Assembly: GCF_900129825.1 (NCBI RefSeq)
Contig: NZ_FQWZ01000004.1
Coordinates: 154,333 to 218,332, forward strand
Length of the DNA: 64,000 bases
Direction of reading: 5' to 3'
Source of the DNA: Hydrocarboniphaga daqingensis
GTDB lineage: Bacteria > Pseudomonadota > Gammaproteobacteria > Nevskiales > Nevskiaceae
This document shows positions 1-8,871 of this stretch, piece by piece. The translations under genes and the position numbers were made by a program. Within the stretch, counting starts at the first letter, position 1. Each line of letters begins with the position of its first letter. Under the pieces are notes generated by a model. The model ran no database searches. It was not told the DNA's origin and was given only the letters and a program-made list of their open reading frames with translations.

Positions 1-1824
1 GCCGGGGCCACCGCCAACGCCGGGCACCTGGGTCATCATCACGTCGGACTCGGGTACCAGCTGCGCGGTGGCCGAGGTGACATCGTCCATGAACGCCTGC
101 ATGTACTCGTAGCTGACGCCCTCGGAGCCGGTCGCGCGCACCCAAATGCGGCCGCGATCCTCCATCGGTGCCAGTTCGCGTGGCAGCGCGGCGAACAGCA
201 CGCCGATCACGACGCCCGCGATCAGCAGGATCAGCGGCGCCAGCCAGCGTCGCCGCAGAAAGCCGGCGAGCATGCGGTCGTAGCCGGATTCCATGCCGAC
301 GAACAGCGGCTCGGTCCGCGTGAACAGCCAGCCGTGTCCTTGATGCGCTTTCAGCAGCCGCGAACTGAGCATCGGCGTCAGCGTCAGCGCGACCAGCGCC
401 GATATCAGAACGGCGCCGGCGATCGTCACGCCGAACTCGCGGAACAGGCGCCCGGACAATCCGCCCATGAACAGCAGCGGCAGGAACACGACCGCCAGCG
501 TGATCGTCGTCGAAACGACGGCCATGAAGATTTCCTGCGTGCCCTTGATGCCCGCATCCAGCGGCGTCATGCCTTGCTCGATCTTGGCGTAGATGTTTTC
601 GAGCACAACGATGGCATCGTCGACGACCAGGCCGATCGCCAGCACGATGCCGAGCAAGGTCAACACGTTGATCGAAAAGCCGGCGGCCGCCATCACCGCG
701 AACGCGCCGATGATCGACACCGGAATCGCCAGTACCGGAATCAGCGTGGTGCGCCACTCGCGGAAGAATGCGAATACGACCAACAATACCAGCACGAACG
801 CGATCACGATTGTTTCGGTGACTTCGAGCAGCGAGCGGCGTACGTACTCGGTGTTGTCGTAGGCCACGGCGATGCGGATATCGGCGGGAATATCCTTCTC
901 GATCTGCTTAAGACGCGCGCGCAGGCCGTCGACGATCTGAATCTGGTTGGCACCCGGCTGCTGCTTGAAGTACAGCCCGGCGATTGGCTTGTCGCCCATC
1001 TTCAGCGCGCCGCGTTCGTTCTGCGCGCCGAGTTCGGCATATCCGATATCGCGGAAGCGCACGATACGATCACCGCTGCGTTTGACGACGATGTTGTCGA
1101 ACTCGGCCGTCGTATTCAGCCGCGACAAGGTCTTGACCGGCAGTTCGATGCTCTCGCCTTCGATGCGTCCCGACGGCAGTTCGATGTTTTCGCGCGCCAG
1201 CGCGTTGCGCACGTCCAGCGGCGAAAGTCCGTAGCCGAGCAGCTTTTCCGGGTCCATCCACAGCCGCATCGCGTAACGCTTCTCGGCCGGCTGGTCGACG
1301 TTGGCGATGCCGGGCACCGTTTGCAGCCTCTCTTTGAGCAGGTTGGCGTAGGCGCCGAGTTCGAGTTGGGTGCGCGTGTCGCTCGACAAGGCCAGGCCGA
1401 AGATCGGTGACGAGTCGGCGTCGGCTTTGTTCAGAATCGGCGGGTTGACGTCCGGTGGCAGGAAGCGCGCCGCACGCGACAGCTGGTCGCGCACGTCGCT
1501 GGCTGCGGTTTCCAGGTCGGTATCCAGCGAAAACTCGGCGTTGATCTGGCTGGCGCCTTCGCGGCTGGTCGACGTCAGGGCGACGATGCCGGCGACCGTG
1601 TTGACCGCTTCTTCGATCGGCTCGGTGATCTGCGCCTGCACCACATCGGCCGATGCGCCGGGATAGCTGGTCGTGATCGAGATCGACGGCGGATCGACGG
1701 CCGGATACTCGCGCACGCCCAGCTGCTTCACGCTCAGCAGACCCGCGAGCACGATCAGCACCGACAGCACGATCGTCAGTACCGGTCGGCGGATGCTGAT
1801 CTCGGCCAGACTCATGCGGCTCAT
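1..1824 (-). CDS. RND efflux pump inner-membrane permease, HAE1/AcrB type (3' end off the window)
   Basis: Proton-driven RND pump subunit. The visible 608 codons are the N-terminal part of a protein that usually has about 1030 residues, so the C-terminal part lies beyond the left edge. The start MSRMSLAEIS is followed by the usual first membrane helix and the REYPAVDPP / SYPGASADVV porter-domain signature. The proton-relay motif LVVDDAIV falls near residues 400-406, where the AcrB family has its two aspartates. The ATG at 1824 overlaps the TGA of the adaptor gene (ATGA), so the two are probably translationally coupled. The genes upstream on the same strand are an asparaginase-like protein and an amidase, an unusual setting for an RND pump. 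The substrate cannot be read from sequence. The outer-membrane channel is not in view. Confidence 0.93.
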   Translation of the reverse strand, partial: MSRMSLAEISIRRPVLTIVLSVLIVLAGLLSVKQLGVREYPAVDPPSISITTSYPGASADVVQAQITEPIEEAVNTVAGIVALTSTSREGASQINAEFSLDTDLETAASDVRDQLSRAARFLPPDVNPPILNKADADSSPIFGLALSSDTRTQLELGAYANLLKERLQTVPGIANVDQPAEKRYAMRLWMDPEKLLGYGLSPLDVRNALARENIELPSGRIEGESIELPVKTLSRLNTTAEFDNIVVKRSGDRIVRFRDIGYAELGAQNERGALKMGDKPIAGLYFKQQPGANQIQIVDGLRARLKQIEKDIPADIRIAVAYDNTEYVRRSLLEVTETIVIAFVLVLLVVFAFFREWRTTLIPVLAIPVSIIGAFAVMAAAGFSINVLTLLGIVLAIGLVVDDAIVVLENIYAKIEQGMTPLDAGIKGTQEIFMAVVSTTITLAVVFLPLLFMGGLSGRLFREFGVTIAGAVLISALVALTLTPMLSSRLLKAHQGHGWLFTRTEPLFVGMESGYDRMLAGFLRRRWLAPLILLIAGVVIGVLFAALPRELAPMEDRGRIWVRATGSEGVSYEYMQAFMDDVTSATAQLVPESDVMMTQVPGVGGGPG

Positions 1825-3011
1825 CGCGTGCCCACTCCGCTGACGTTGGCGATCGCCGCGGCGCGCGGTGTGCCTGCATCATCATCGGTCAGCACGGCTT
1901 GTCCAGGACGTAGATTCTGCAGGCCCGAGGTGATCAGCAGCTCGCCCGGCTTGAGCCCGGACAAGATCTGCACCGTCGTCGACGAGCGCGTACCGGTTTC
2001 GACGGCGCGACGTTCGGCCTTGTGATCGGCGCCGACGACGAACACGGTCTTCTCGTTCAGGCCGGGAATCACGGCAACTGCCGGTACCACCAGCGCATCG
2101 TCGACCTGGTCGAGCACCAACTCGATGCTCGCGAACGTACCCGGTAGCAGTCGACCATCGCGGTTATCGGTGATCGCGCGGATCTGCAGCGACCGCGTCC
2201 CGGCATCGATGCGCGGGTCATAGGCGTAGATGCGTCCGCTGAACGGCGCGGTGGCGCCATCGACGCTGAAGCGCAACGGTCCACCGACCCGGATGCGCTG
2301 CGCGTATTTTTCCGGCACCGCAAAATCGATCTTCAGCTGGTCGAGCTGCTGTAGCGTCGCCACGCGCGTATTGACGCTGACGAACGAGCCTTCGCTGACG
2401 TAGCGCAGGCCGACCACCCCGTCGAATGGAGCGCGGATTTCGGTGCCGGCGATCTGGGCTTGCGTCAGTTCGATCTGCGCGCGCTGCACGTTCAGCTCCG
2501 ACAGCGCGATGTCGTAGTCTTCCTGCCGCACCAGCCCTTGCTGTATCAGCGGTGCGAGGCGCTTTTCGCGGGTTTCGGCCAATGCCAATTGATAGCGCGA
2601 GCGCACCAGCGTCGCTTGCAGCTCGGCGTCGTTGAGTTTGACCAGCAGCTCACCCTTGCGGACGCGCGCACCTTCGCGGAAGTGGATCGCGGTCACGCGA
2701 CCATTGGTCTCGGCCTGCAGTTCGACGCCTTCGGTCGCGATCAGGGTGCCGGTCGCGCTGATCGTTTCCACCAGTGGCGCGGCGACGACGCGCATGGTGC
2801 TGACTTTCAGCGGCACGGCGGTCGCGCTGCGGCCCTCACCGCTGCTAGGGCGCGGCTTTGCGTCGCCTTTGACGCCGATGACGGCCGTCGTTGACGCGCC
2901 GCCGGTTGGCTTGGCTTCGTGCTGGGTCGCAAGCAGCTTCGGAACAATGACGGCGCCGGCCACGGTGATGCTGCCGGCTAGCCATAACGCGGTTTTCACG
3001 GCGGATTTCAT
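1821..3011 (-). CDS. RND periplasmic adaptor (membrane fusion protein, AcrA/HlyD family)
   Basis: This 396-residue protein bridges the RND permease and an outer-membrane channel. It has an N-terminal hydrophobic anchor (residues 5-28) with no lipobox. A biotinyl/lipoyl-like half follows (LQAETNGRVTAIHFREGARV), then a coiled-coil hairpin, then the returning half (GTEIRAPFDGVVGLRYV), a beta-barrel and a membrane-proximal domain. The order is typical of MexA-like adaptors. Its stop overlaps the permease start by 4 nt, and its ATG lies 9 nt after the stop of the asparaginase-like gene at 3021-4751. It is therefore in one tight transcription unit with both. Confidence 0.93.
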   Translation of the reverse strand: MKSAVKTALWLAGSITVAGAVIVPKLLATQHEAKPTGGASTTAVIGVKGDAKPRPSSGEGRSATAVPLKVSTMRVVAAPLVETISATGTLIATEGVELQAETNGRVTAIHFREGARVRKGELLVKLNDAELQATLVRSRYQLALAETREKRLAPLIQQGLVRQEDYDIALSELNVQRAQIELTQAQIAGTEIRAPFDGVVGLRYVSEGSFVSVNTRVATLQQLDQLKIDFAVPEKYAQRIRVGGPLRFSVDGATAPFSGRIYAYDPRIDAGTRSLQIRAITDNRDGRLLPGTFASIELVLDQVDDALVVPAVAVIPGLNEKTVFVVGADHKAERRAVETGTRSSTTVQILSGLKPGELLITSGLQNLRPGQAVLTDDDAGTPRAAAIANVSGVGTR

Positions 3012-3020
3012 CGATCGGCG

Positions 3021-4751
3021 TCAGTGGCTGTCGAATGCGGCCTGGTATTCGGCGAGCTTGGCCTTGATGGCCTTCAGCTCTGCCTCGGTCGGCGTGGCCG
3101 GGTTGGCGGCCGGTGGCGGGGCGCCGTAGCGCAGCAGGCAGGCCAGCAGCAGCAGCCGCGCCTTGGTCGGGCTCAGATTGCTGCCTTCGACGTACAGGTT
3201 GTTCGGGTTGACCGCGAGATAGCCGACCGTCGGCGAACGCGACACCTTGACCACCGGCACACCGCTGGCTGCTGCCAGATTGAACGCGGTGTCGTAGCCA
3301 GGCACGAAGCTGCCGCCCTGGTTGCCTTCGGCGACGATGCCGCTCAGCGGTTCCTCATCGAGCGCGCGGTCGAGCTGTGCCAGCACGTCGACGGCGATGT
3401 CGGCACTGCGCGCGGCGTCGAGCGTCGACCATCGCGCGCCCTTTACCAGCACCACGTTCGGGATCGCGGTTTCCAGCAGCTCGCCCTTGGCGTTCTTGAT
3501 CGGCACGCTGACCGACTTGATGCGACCGTTGCCATCGCGGTGCACGCCGCTGACGCTGGCCGGCAGCTGCGTGTAGCGCACGTCGCTGGTCCAGGTGTGC
3601 TTGCGGTTGGGCACATAGGCCACCGTCAGCGGATCGGTATCGCCGAGGTAGCCGCCAAAGCCGCCGGTGGGGATGTAGCCGCCAGGGCGTGCGTCGCCCT
3701 TGGTGATTTCGCGGGCGGTGTACAGCACGTCGTCCTGGATCGCGATCGCGCCGAGCTGATTGCGTCCCTGCGCGTCCTTCCAGACGGTGCTGGTGATGTA
3801 TTCGACCGAGTTGATGATGTTGGCGTCGCCGTCGGGCGAGATCTTGCCGCGCGTGCGCTGCGCCGCGTTGAATACCAGCGGCTGGGTCGTATCGATCAGC
3901 AAATGCATCCAGTACGCGGAGTCCTCGATATTCGGTGAGCCTTCAAACCAAATGCCGCCCTGATAGCGTCCGCTGGCCATCGCGGCTTGCACTTTGTTGG
4001 TGGCCCGCGCCAGCGCGGCGCGCGTCGGCGTCGTGCCGTAGGCGCCGTACTGGAAGAAATCCACGCCGGGCTTTTCCGGCGCGATGTCGCCGCTGCCGAT
4101 GTCGGTGCGCTCGCTGGCCTTGAGCCCTTTGGTGTAGCCGCCGCTGGGCGCGGCGCGATAGAAGTCGAAGCTCGCCAGCGCCTGCAGATTCGCGCCTTCG
4201 CGTTCGATCTCTTCGAAGATCCGCGATGCATCGGGGTAGAAGGTCTGGCGCGACTTTTCAAATGGCGCGCCGGCGCGGGTCGCGTTCGAATCCCAAGGCG
4301 AGCCATCGGCCTGTACCGCCATGTACGGCAGTGGATACAAGCCGTCTTCGGGTTTCAGCGTGACCGCGTAGACCGGCTTGTCGGATGCCGACTGGCGATC
4401 CTTGTGAAACACGCCGCTGGTATCGATGTAGCCATCGGGCGGGCCGTACAGTTCGGCGACGTCGCGCTCCAGCGGATGAGCCGAAAACTGCTCGACGTAG
4501 ACCGTCACCGGCGCGGCCAGTCGTTGCGGACGCAGCACGTCGACCGATGCCGTGTGGCCATGGCTGTCGATCAGCGGCGGCAAGCCGCGCTGCTGACGCG
4601 CCTTGATGCTGGTGACGAAGGGCTCGTTGTTCTGGATCGTCGCCGTCGGGCCGGAGAACACGGCGATCTTGGGCTTGGCTTCGGCGGCGATCGCGGTCAG
4701 CGTGAACGAGGCCAGCATGGTGGCCGTTGCGAGCACAACGAGGGGTTTCAT
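3021..4751 (-). CDS. Exported asparaginase-fold protein with enlarged N-terminal half and lost catalytic motif
   Basis: This 576-residue protein carries a signal peptide at residues 1-23 (MKPLVVLATATMLASFTLTA). The start is set at the ATG of that signal; longer in-frame starts add an implausible Arg-rich leader. Asparaginase-like landmarks are a first strand KIAVFSGPTATI, a segment GIWFEGSPNIEDSAYWMHLL matching the usual GVVVTHGTDTLEETAYFL block, and a C-terminal LSPTKARLLLLACLL helix. The family Thr-Gly-Thr-Asp segment is here Glu-Gly-Ser-Pro (residues 270-273), so the usual Thr89/Asp90 pair is absent. About 200 extra residues lie between the first strand and this block. It may be a non-catalytic or retargeted relative. 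It sits between an amidase (47 nt upstream) and the RND adaptor (9 nt downstream). Confidence 0.75.
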   Translation of the reverse strand: MKPLVVLATATMLASFTLTAIAAEAKPKIAVFSGPTATIQNNEPFVTSIKARQQRGLPPLIDSHGHTASVDVLRPQRLAAPVTVYVEQFSAHPLERDVAELYGPPDGYIDTSGVFHKDRQSASDKPVYAVTLKPEDGLYPLPYMAVQADGSPWDSNATRAGAPFEKSRQTFYPDASRIFEEIEREGANLQALASFDFYRAAPSGGYTKGLKASERTDIGSGDIAPEKPGVDFFQYGAYGTTPTRAALARATNKVQAAMASGRYQGGIWFEGSPNIEDSAYWMHLLIDTTQPLVFNAAQRTRGKISPDGDANIINSVEYITSTVWKDAQGRNQLGAIAIQDDVLYTAREITKGDARPGGYIPTGGFGGYLGDTDPLTVAYVPNRKHTWTSDVRYTQLPASVSGVHRDGNGRIKSVSVPIKNAKGELLETAIPNVVLVKGARWSTLDAARSADIAVDVLAQLDRALDEEPLSGIVAEGNQGGSFVPGYDTAFNLAAASGVPVVKVSRSPTVGYLAVNPNNLYVEGSNLSPTKARLLLLACLLRYGAPPPAANPATPTEAELKAIKAKLAEYQAAFDSH

Positions 4752-4798
4752 CAGCGGTTGTCCTGTGGACGTGATGGTGATGCCGGTGCGCCGCGTCA

Positions 4799-6895
4799 TC
4801 AGATGCGCTTCCAGCGAATGATCGATGTGCTGCCGTCGGCCTTGGGCGGTGTTTCCAGCGACAGCTGTCCGGCCTCGTCGAACGAGTAGTAGCGCTTGGC
4901 GTGCTGACCGACTTGGCGCGGATTGAAGTTGCCTTGCTGCGCGTGCACCACGCAGCGCTCGGCCGGCAGCAGCATCCACGTGCCGAAGTACGAGCTGACG
5001 CCGTCGACGACGCCTTGCAGCTCGCTGCCGCTGGCGCGGGCCAGGCTGTCGGAGGCTGGCGTCGGACGCGCCGATTTGATGATCTGCACCGACAGCCGGC
5101 CGTCGGCGCCGTAGATCAGCTGCCCGGTCGATGGCCAGCGTGGTGACGGCCGGATGCGGCCGTCCTGGCTGCGCTCATCCAGACCGATCAGCGTCCAGCT
5201 GCCGACGAAACGGCTCGCCAAGGAATCTGCCAGCGGCGGCACGCTGGCCGGCGCATGTCGATAGTGCGTGGACTGTTCGTAGGCATAGGCGTAGCGGATG
5301 ATCCGCGCTTCGTCCCAGGCGCGGCCGAGTATCTGCAAGCCCACCGGCAAGCCCTCGCCCAAGTAGCCGCTCGGTACCGACAGCGCTGGCCACTGTAGCG
5401 AACTGCCGACGAAGGTCAGGCTGCTGCCGAGCGCGGTCGGGCCGGCATCGGGCGCCGGGCGCGGCGTCGCCGTCAGCTGGGTATTGCGGTCGCCATTGAT
5501 CGCCGGCAACTGCGCCCAGGTCGGAAACACCACGGCGTCGATACCCGCTGCGTCCATCGCCTTGGTGAAGGCCTCGCGGTAGCGCTGCTCGTTGGCGGCA
5601 CCTTCGATCGTCTCCGGGTCCTCGGCGACCGGCCGCGCGGCGGCGGCCGCGTCGAAGCCGGCTTGATGTAGCGGGTGCAGCAGCTTGGAATCCGCGATCG
5701 CTTGGACCGACGGAAACGGGATGCCTGGATGGCGCGCGATGAAGCGCGTCAGGTCGTCCTTGAAACGCGCAGCGGTCTGCGGCGGGCGAGGGATGCGATC
5801 GAGTTCGGGGATCGCGAAATCCTCGATCACGGTCGCACCCGCGGCGCGCAGTTCGGTGATCGTCTGCTGGAAGTGCGCGATCACGCGCGGATCGGCCGTC
5901 TTGGCCGTGAAGATCTGCGACAGCACGCCCAGCCGCGCGCCTTTGAGCGCATCGGGCGCCAGCTGCGCGCGGTAGCTGCGAGCAATATGGCCTTTGGCGC
6001 GGGTCGTGGCTTCGTCTTGCGGGTCGAAGCCCGCGATCACGTCGAGCAGCGTGGCCATGTCGGCGACGCTGCGTGCCATCGGCCCGGCGGTGTCGCGGAC
6101 GCTGTTGAGCGGCACCAAGCCGCTGCGCGACACCAGGCCAACCGTCGGGCGCAGACCGGCCAGCGCGTTGTGCGCGGCCGGCATGCGCACGCTGCCGCCG
6201 GTATCGGTGCCGATGCCGACGATGCCGAAGCTCGCGGCCAGGCTCGCACCGGTGCCACCGGACGAGCCACCGGTTGCGAACGCGGTGTTGTACGGATTGC
6301 GCGCAAAGCCGGAGACGACCGAGTTGATGTTGTCGCCGCCGCCGCGGGCGAACTCCGACAACGAGGCCTTGGCGATGATGATGCCACCGGCGTCGCGGAT
6401 CTTCTTGACCAGCGTGGCATCCGATGGCGGCAGGTAGTGCTTCCAGCCCTGGAAGCCGGACGTCATCGGCATGCCGACGGCGTCGAGATTGTCTTTGATG
6501 ATGACCGGGATGCCGTGCAACACGCCGACCGGCTTGCCGGTCTGCTTCAGCTGCGCGTCGAGTGCGGCGGCGTCCTGCACTGCGTTGGGGTTGACCGTGA
6601 TCAACGAGTTGATCAGCGGGCCTTGCTGGTCATAGGCGGCAATGCGTGCCAGATGCGCCTGCGTGACCTCGACCGCGGTCGTCGTGCCGGCGCGATATGC
6701 GGCCATCACCGAATCGATCGTGGCTTCTTCGACCGGGTAGCTCGCTGCCTGCGACAAGCCCGGCGTCAGTGCGGCCAGCGCGCTGCCCAGCATCGCGGTC
6801 GCGGTGACCCGCACGATCCGCTGCGTCGACGGCCGATGGCGACGCAAATGCGATGTCGGGCGATCGTGCAATCGAGTGGCGTGCATGGCGGGCAT
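4799..6895 (-). CDS. Exported amidase-signature amidase fused to a C-terminal lipocalin-like domain
   Basis: Hydrolyses an unknown amide. The amidase-signature triad is visible as Lys134 (IPVIIKDN), cis-Ser211 (GGSSGG) and nucleophile Ser235 (GTDTGGSVRMPA). A hydrophobic export segment lies near residues 28-51. After the amidase core, residues about 560-698 (from FVGSWTLIGLDE) form an extra domain with the GxW-type lipocalin opening and repeated beta-strand patterns, resembling the lipocalin_5 family. Such a domain could present hydrophobic amides to the active site (inference). The start is uncertain: ATG at 6895 is chosen over ATG 6886 and TTG 6913, and no clear Shine-Dalgarno separates them. 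It is first in a unit with the asparaginase-like protein and RND genes, and divergent from the amidase at 7009. Confidence 0.88.
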   Translation of the reverse strand: MPAMHATRLHDRPTSHLRRHRPSTQRIVRVTATAMLGSALAALTPGLSQAASYPVEEATIDSVMAAYRAGTTTAVEVTQAHLARIAAYDQQGPLINSLITVNPNAVQDAAALDAQLKQTGKPVGVLHGIPVIIKDNLDAVGMPMTSGFQGWKHYLPPSDATLVKKIRDAGGIIIAKASLSEFARGGGDNINSVVSGFARNPYNTAFATGGSSGGTGASLAASFGIVGIGTDTGGSVRMPAAHNALAGLRPTVGLVSRSGLVPLNSVRDTAGPMARSVADMATLLDVIAGFDPQDEATTRAKGHIARSYRAQLAPDALKGARLGVLSQIFTAKTADPRVIAHFQQTITELRAAGATVIEDFAIPELDRIPRPPQTAARFKDDLTRFIARHPGIPFPSVQAIADSKLLHPLHQAGFDAAAAARPVAEDPETIEGAANEQRYREAFTKAMDAAGIDAVVFPTWAQLPAINGDRNTQLTATPRPAPDAGPTALGSSLTFVGSSLQWPALSVPSGYLGEGLPVGLQILGRAWDEARIIRYAYAYEQSTHYRHAPASVPPLADSLASRFVGSWTLIGLDERSQDGRIRPSPRWPSTGQLIYGADGRLSVQIIKSARPTPASDSLARASGSELQGVVDGVSSYFGTWMLLPAERCVVHAQQGNFNPRQVGQHAKRYYSFDEAGQLSLETPPKADGSTSIIRWKRI

Positions 6896-7008
6896 CGTGG
6901 GGCGTCTTTGCAATCAGACGGCGCGACGCGCCCGACCCCCCACCTGTGACTGTGGGGTATCGGTCGCGCTCAGCGTCTGAATCAGCACATCCCCACCGAT
7001 CAATACGC

Positions 7009-8700
7009 ATGCACGCTCACACGTTTCCCAGCGCAATGACCTCACTGGCGCTGGCGGTTGCGCTGACGCTGTCTTCCCCTGCATCGCGCGCCGCGCAGGC
7101 TGCCGAAGCGCGCTTCGTGCTCGAAGAAGCGACGATCGCCGATATTCAAGCGGCGTTCGCCGCCGAGGCACTGACGTCCGAACAACTGGTTACGCTGTAC
7201 CTGCAGCGGATCAAAGCCTATGAGGACGGCGGACCCAAGCTCAATGCGATCCTGACGCTGAACCCGAAGGCCCGCGAACAAGCGCGCGCGCTCGACCGCG
7301 AGCGCAAGGCCAAGGGCCCGCGCGGGCCCTTGCACGGCGTGCCGGTGCTGCTGAAAGACAACATCGATACGGCCGATCTGCCGACCAGCAACGGCTCGGC
7401 CGTGCTCAAAGCAGCGGTGCCGCCCGATGATGCGGCGATCACGCGCGAGCTGCGCGCCGCAGGCGCGGTGATTCTCGGCAAGGCAGCGATGGGCGAGTTT
7501 GCCGGTGGCAGCTACAACTCGGTCGGCGGACAGTCGATCAATCCCTATCACTTCAAGCGCCACACGGGCGGGTCGAGCAGCGGATCGGGCGCGGCGATCG
7601 CGGCCAACTTCGCGATGCTGGCCGTCGGTACCGACACCAGCACCTCGGTGCGTGGCCCTGCGGCCTACAGCGGCATCGTCGGCTTTCGCCCGACCACCGG
7701 GCTGATCTCACGCGACGGCATCGCGCCGAAGAATCTGAACTTCGACAGCGCCGGACCGATGGCGCGCACCGTCACTGACGTGGCGGCGATGCTCAGTGTG
7801 ATTGCCGCGCGCGACAGCGCCGACCCGACCAACGTGCAGGTCTGGGACGAAATTGCCAAGCGCCATCCGGTCACCCAAGGCCATCTGGATTTCACGGCGT
7901 ACCTGGATGCCGGCGCGCTCAAGGGCAAGAAGCTGGGCGTGGTCCGCGACTTTTTCGGCGGTGATCCGGAGATCGACGCCCTCGCCGAACAAGCGCTGGC
8001 CGCGATGCGCGCGCAAGGGGCGACGACGGTCGACATCCAGCTCGACCCGGCGTTCGTGCAGCGCTACCTGGGTGACGGCAACCGCGACATCCGCCGCTTG
8101 AGCGACCACCGCTTCAAGGCCGACTGGGAACGCTACCTGGCGACGTTCAAGGACCCGAACCTGCCCAAGACCGTCACCGAAATGCTAACGATCTACGACA
8201 CCACGGTGATGCCGTCGCCGCTGCCGGTCGAGGACAGCGTGCTGCGCTTGCTGAAGACCTCGCTGACGACGTCCACTGATGCACCCGAGTATCAGGCGTT
8301 CATCACCAAGACCTTGCCCGAGGCCACGCGCGACAAGCTCGCGCTGTTCGACCGCTACGGCGTCGATGCGCTGGTGTTCCCATACTTCAGCGCGTTCGCG
8401 CCGCCGATCAAGAACCCGGCCTACAGCATCGACGACAAGACCTACGTCGAGTCCAAGCGTCCGCAACCCGCGACGCTGGCCGGCTACAGTTCGGTCGGCT
8501 TTCCGTCGGCGGTCGTGCCGATGGGCTTCGGGTCGCAAGGCCTGCCGATGGACATCGGCTTCATGGCGCGGCCTTACGACGAACCCAAGCTGATGGGCAT
8601 CGCCTACGCCTATGAGCAAGCCAGCCATGCACGCAAGCCGTCGCCGCTGCTGCCGCCGCTGAAGGGCGAGACGATCGACTACAAGACCCGGCCGCGCTGA
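7009..8700 (+). CDS. Exported amidase-signature amidase
   Basis: A 563-residue amidase with a Sec-type signal peptide (residues 1-32, cleavage near ASRAAQAAEA). Triad residues are Lys116 (VPVLLKDN), cis-Ser189 (TGGSSSGSG) and Ser213 (GTDTSTSVRGPA). The usual Gly-Gly before the nucleophile is Ser-Thr here, which could alter the oxyanion hole. It is transcribed alone, divergent from the amidase-lipocalin gene (113-nt intergenic region), and is followed by a strong hairpin terminator at 8722-8760. An ATG at 7036 would also leave a workable signal peptide. The substrate is unknown. Confidence 0.9.
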   Translation: MHAHTFPSAMTSLALAVALTLSSPASRAAQAAEARFVLEEATIADIQAAFAAEALTSEQLVTLYLQRIKAYEDGGPKLNAILTLNPKAREQARALDRERKAKGPRGPLHGVPVLLKDNIDTADLPTSNGSAVLKAAVPPDDAAITRELRAAGAVILGKAAMGEFAGGSYNSVGGQSINPYHFKRHTGGSSSGSGAAIAANFAMLAVGTDTSTSVRGPAAYSGIVGFRPTTGLISRDGIAPKNLNFDSAGPMARTVTDVAAMLSVIAARDSADPTNVQVWDEIAKRHPVTQGHLDFTAYLDAGALKGKKLGVVRDFFGGDPEIDALAEQALAAMRAQGATTVDIQLDPAFVQRYLGDGNRDIRRLSDHRFKADWERYLATFKDPNLPKTVTEMLTIYDTTVMPSPLPVEDSVLRLLKTSLTTSTDAPEYQAFITKTLPEATRDKLALFDRYGVDALVFPYFSAFAPPIKNPAYSIDDKTYVESKRPQPATLAGYSSVGFPSAVVPMGFGSQGLPMDIGFMARPYDEPKLMGIAYAYEQASHARKPSPLLPPLKGETIDYKTRPR

Positions 8701-8721
8701 CACCTCGACACGCTCGCAAAA

Positions 8722-8760
8722 AAGCCCCGGATCACTGCGCGCTGCGGTGATCCGGGGCTT
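8722..8760. terminator. Bidirectional intrinsic terminator between convergent amidases
   Basis: A 14-bp perfect inverted repeat (AAGCCCCGGATCAC / GTGATCCGGGGCTT) with an 11-nt loop lies between the plus-strand amidase ending at 8700 and the minus-strand amidase ending at 8872. The best U-tract is on the minus strand, where six T residues follow the GGGGC stem, so it primarily ends the minus-strand unit. On the plus strand the following bases are TTGTTCGTTTG, a weaker tract. Confidence 0.85.
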
Positions 8761-8871
8761 GTTCGTTTGCGCTGGCTGTCATCGTGGTCACCGCGCCGAT
8801 GCCGCTCGCTAGCGGCGCAGTGACAGCGGCCGCCGCGCGTGATGCCGACGCGCAGCGACCGCGTACGTCAC

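Noticed and set aside
334-1410. Long plus-strand open frame opposite the RND permease
   Set aside because: Arg/Gln/His-rich composition, no ribosome site or domain, and fully covered by the permease with clear AcrB motifs. GC-rich DNA makes such mirror frames; the same applies to other long frames opposite or overlapping assigned genes, such as 5675-6949, 11800-13350 and 17292-19034.
8722-8760. Perfect repeat considered as an attachment or insertion-sequence end
   Set aside because: A single copy, with loop and T-run of a terminator between convergent genes; no transposase nearby.
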